Shown here: positions 63,995-64,000 of the stretch, one piece after another | Position numbering within the stretch: position 1 is the first letter of the stretch | Layout: every line of letters begins with the position of its first letter | DNA from: Dysidea avara | Lineage: Eukaryota > Porifera > Demospongiae > Dictyoceratida > Dysideidae | Direction: 5' to 3' | NCBI RefSeq assembly: GCF_963678975.1 | Contig: NC_089274.1 | Span: 44,856,075 to 44,920,074 of the forward strand | DNA length: 64,000 nucleotides | Program-made: the position numbers and the translations under genes | Notes under the pieces: model-generated | The model's input: the letters and a program-made list of their open reading frames with translations, nothing else | Database searches by the model: none | What the model was told of the DNA's origin: nothing

Positions 63995-64000
63995 ATGTTC

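Overview
This is AT-rich eukaryotic nuclear DNA from an animal. The genes have spliceosomal GT-AG introns and belong to animal families (SUZ12, NAT9, and ADAP-type ArfGAPs). TTAGGG repeats occur, and the intergenic and intronic DNA is full of retroelement fragments, hAT-like elements, foldback MITEs and microsatellites. A sponge or another early-branching marine invertebrate is the most plausible source. That is an inference from overall character, not a proven assignment.

Layout. Bases 1-7950 are a transposon graveyard: two MITE-like elements, two convergent decayed copies of one retroelement, a 39-bp minisatellite running into TTAGGG repeats, a perfect palindrome, and a truncated LINE reverse transcriptase. 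Bases 8083-32106 hold three head-to-tail paralogues of ADAP (centaurin-alpha), all on the minus strand, here called A, B and C. Each exon chain was assembled by hand from GT-AG boundaries, and reading phase closes exactly, giving 382, 378 and 373 residues. Bases 32278-38265 hold a complete seven-exon NAT9-like acetyltransferase (213 residues, minus). Bases 38393-54604 hold nine exons of SUZ12 (minus), covering the zinc finger and VEFS box but not the N-terminus. Bases 54605-64000 are mostly repeats, with one orphan minus-strand exon (60589-60818), a possible plus-strand two-exon gene (60991 onward), and a 1.18-kb TIR element with a 9-bp target duplication.

The five recognised genes lie on the same strand. 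Gaps between stop and next start are short (127, 171, 534 and 206 bp), although introns reach several kb. ADAP proteins couple phosphoinositide binding (two PH domains) to Arf GTPase activation. In A the ArfGAP core is canonical. In B and C the zinc ligands and catalytic arginine remain, but the conserved segment after the arginine is eroded and shortened. SUZ12 is the scaffold subunit of Polycomb repressive complex 2. NAT9 is a GNAT-fold acetyltransferase. No functional link among the three families is evident.

The most striking non-genic structures are: a 734-bp near-perfect inverted repeat inside a SUZ12 intron; a retroelement insertion with poly(A) tail and 17-bp target duplication that splits an unrecognised ORF inside an ADAP-A intron; and the long-TIR element with 9-bp duplication at the right end.
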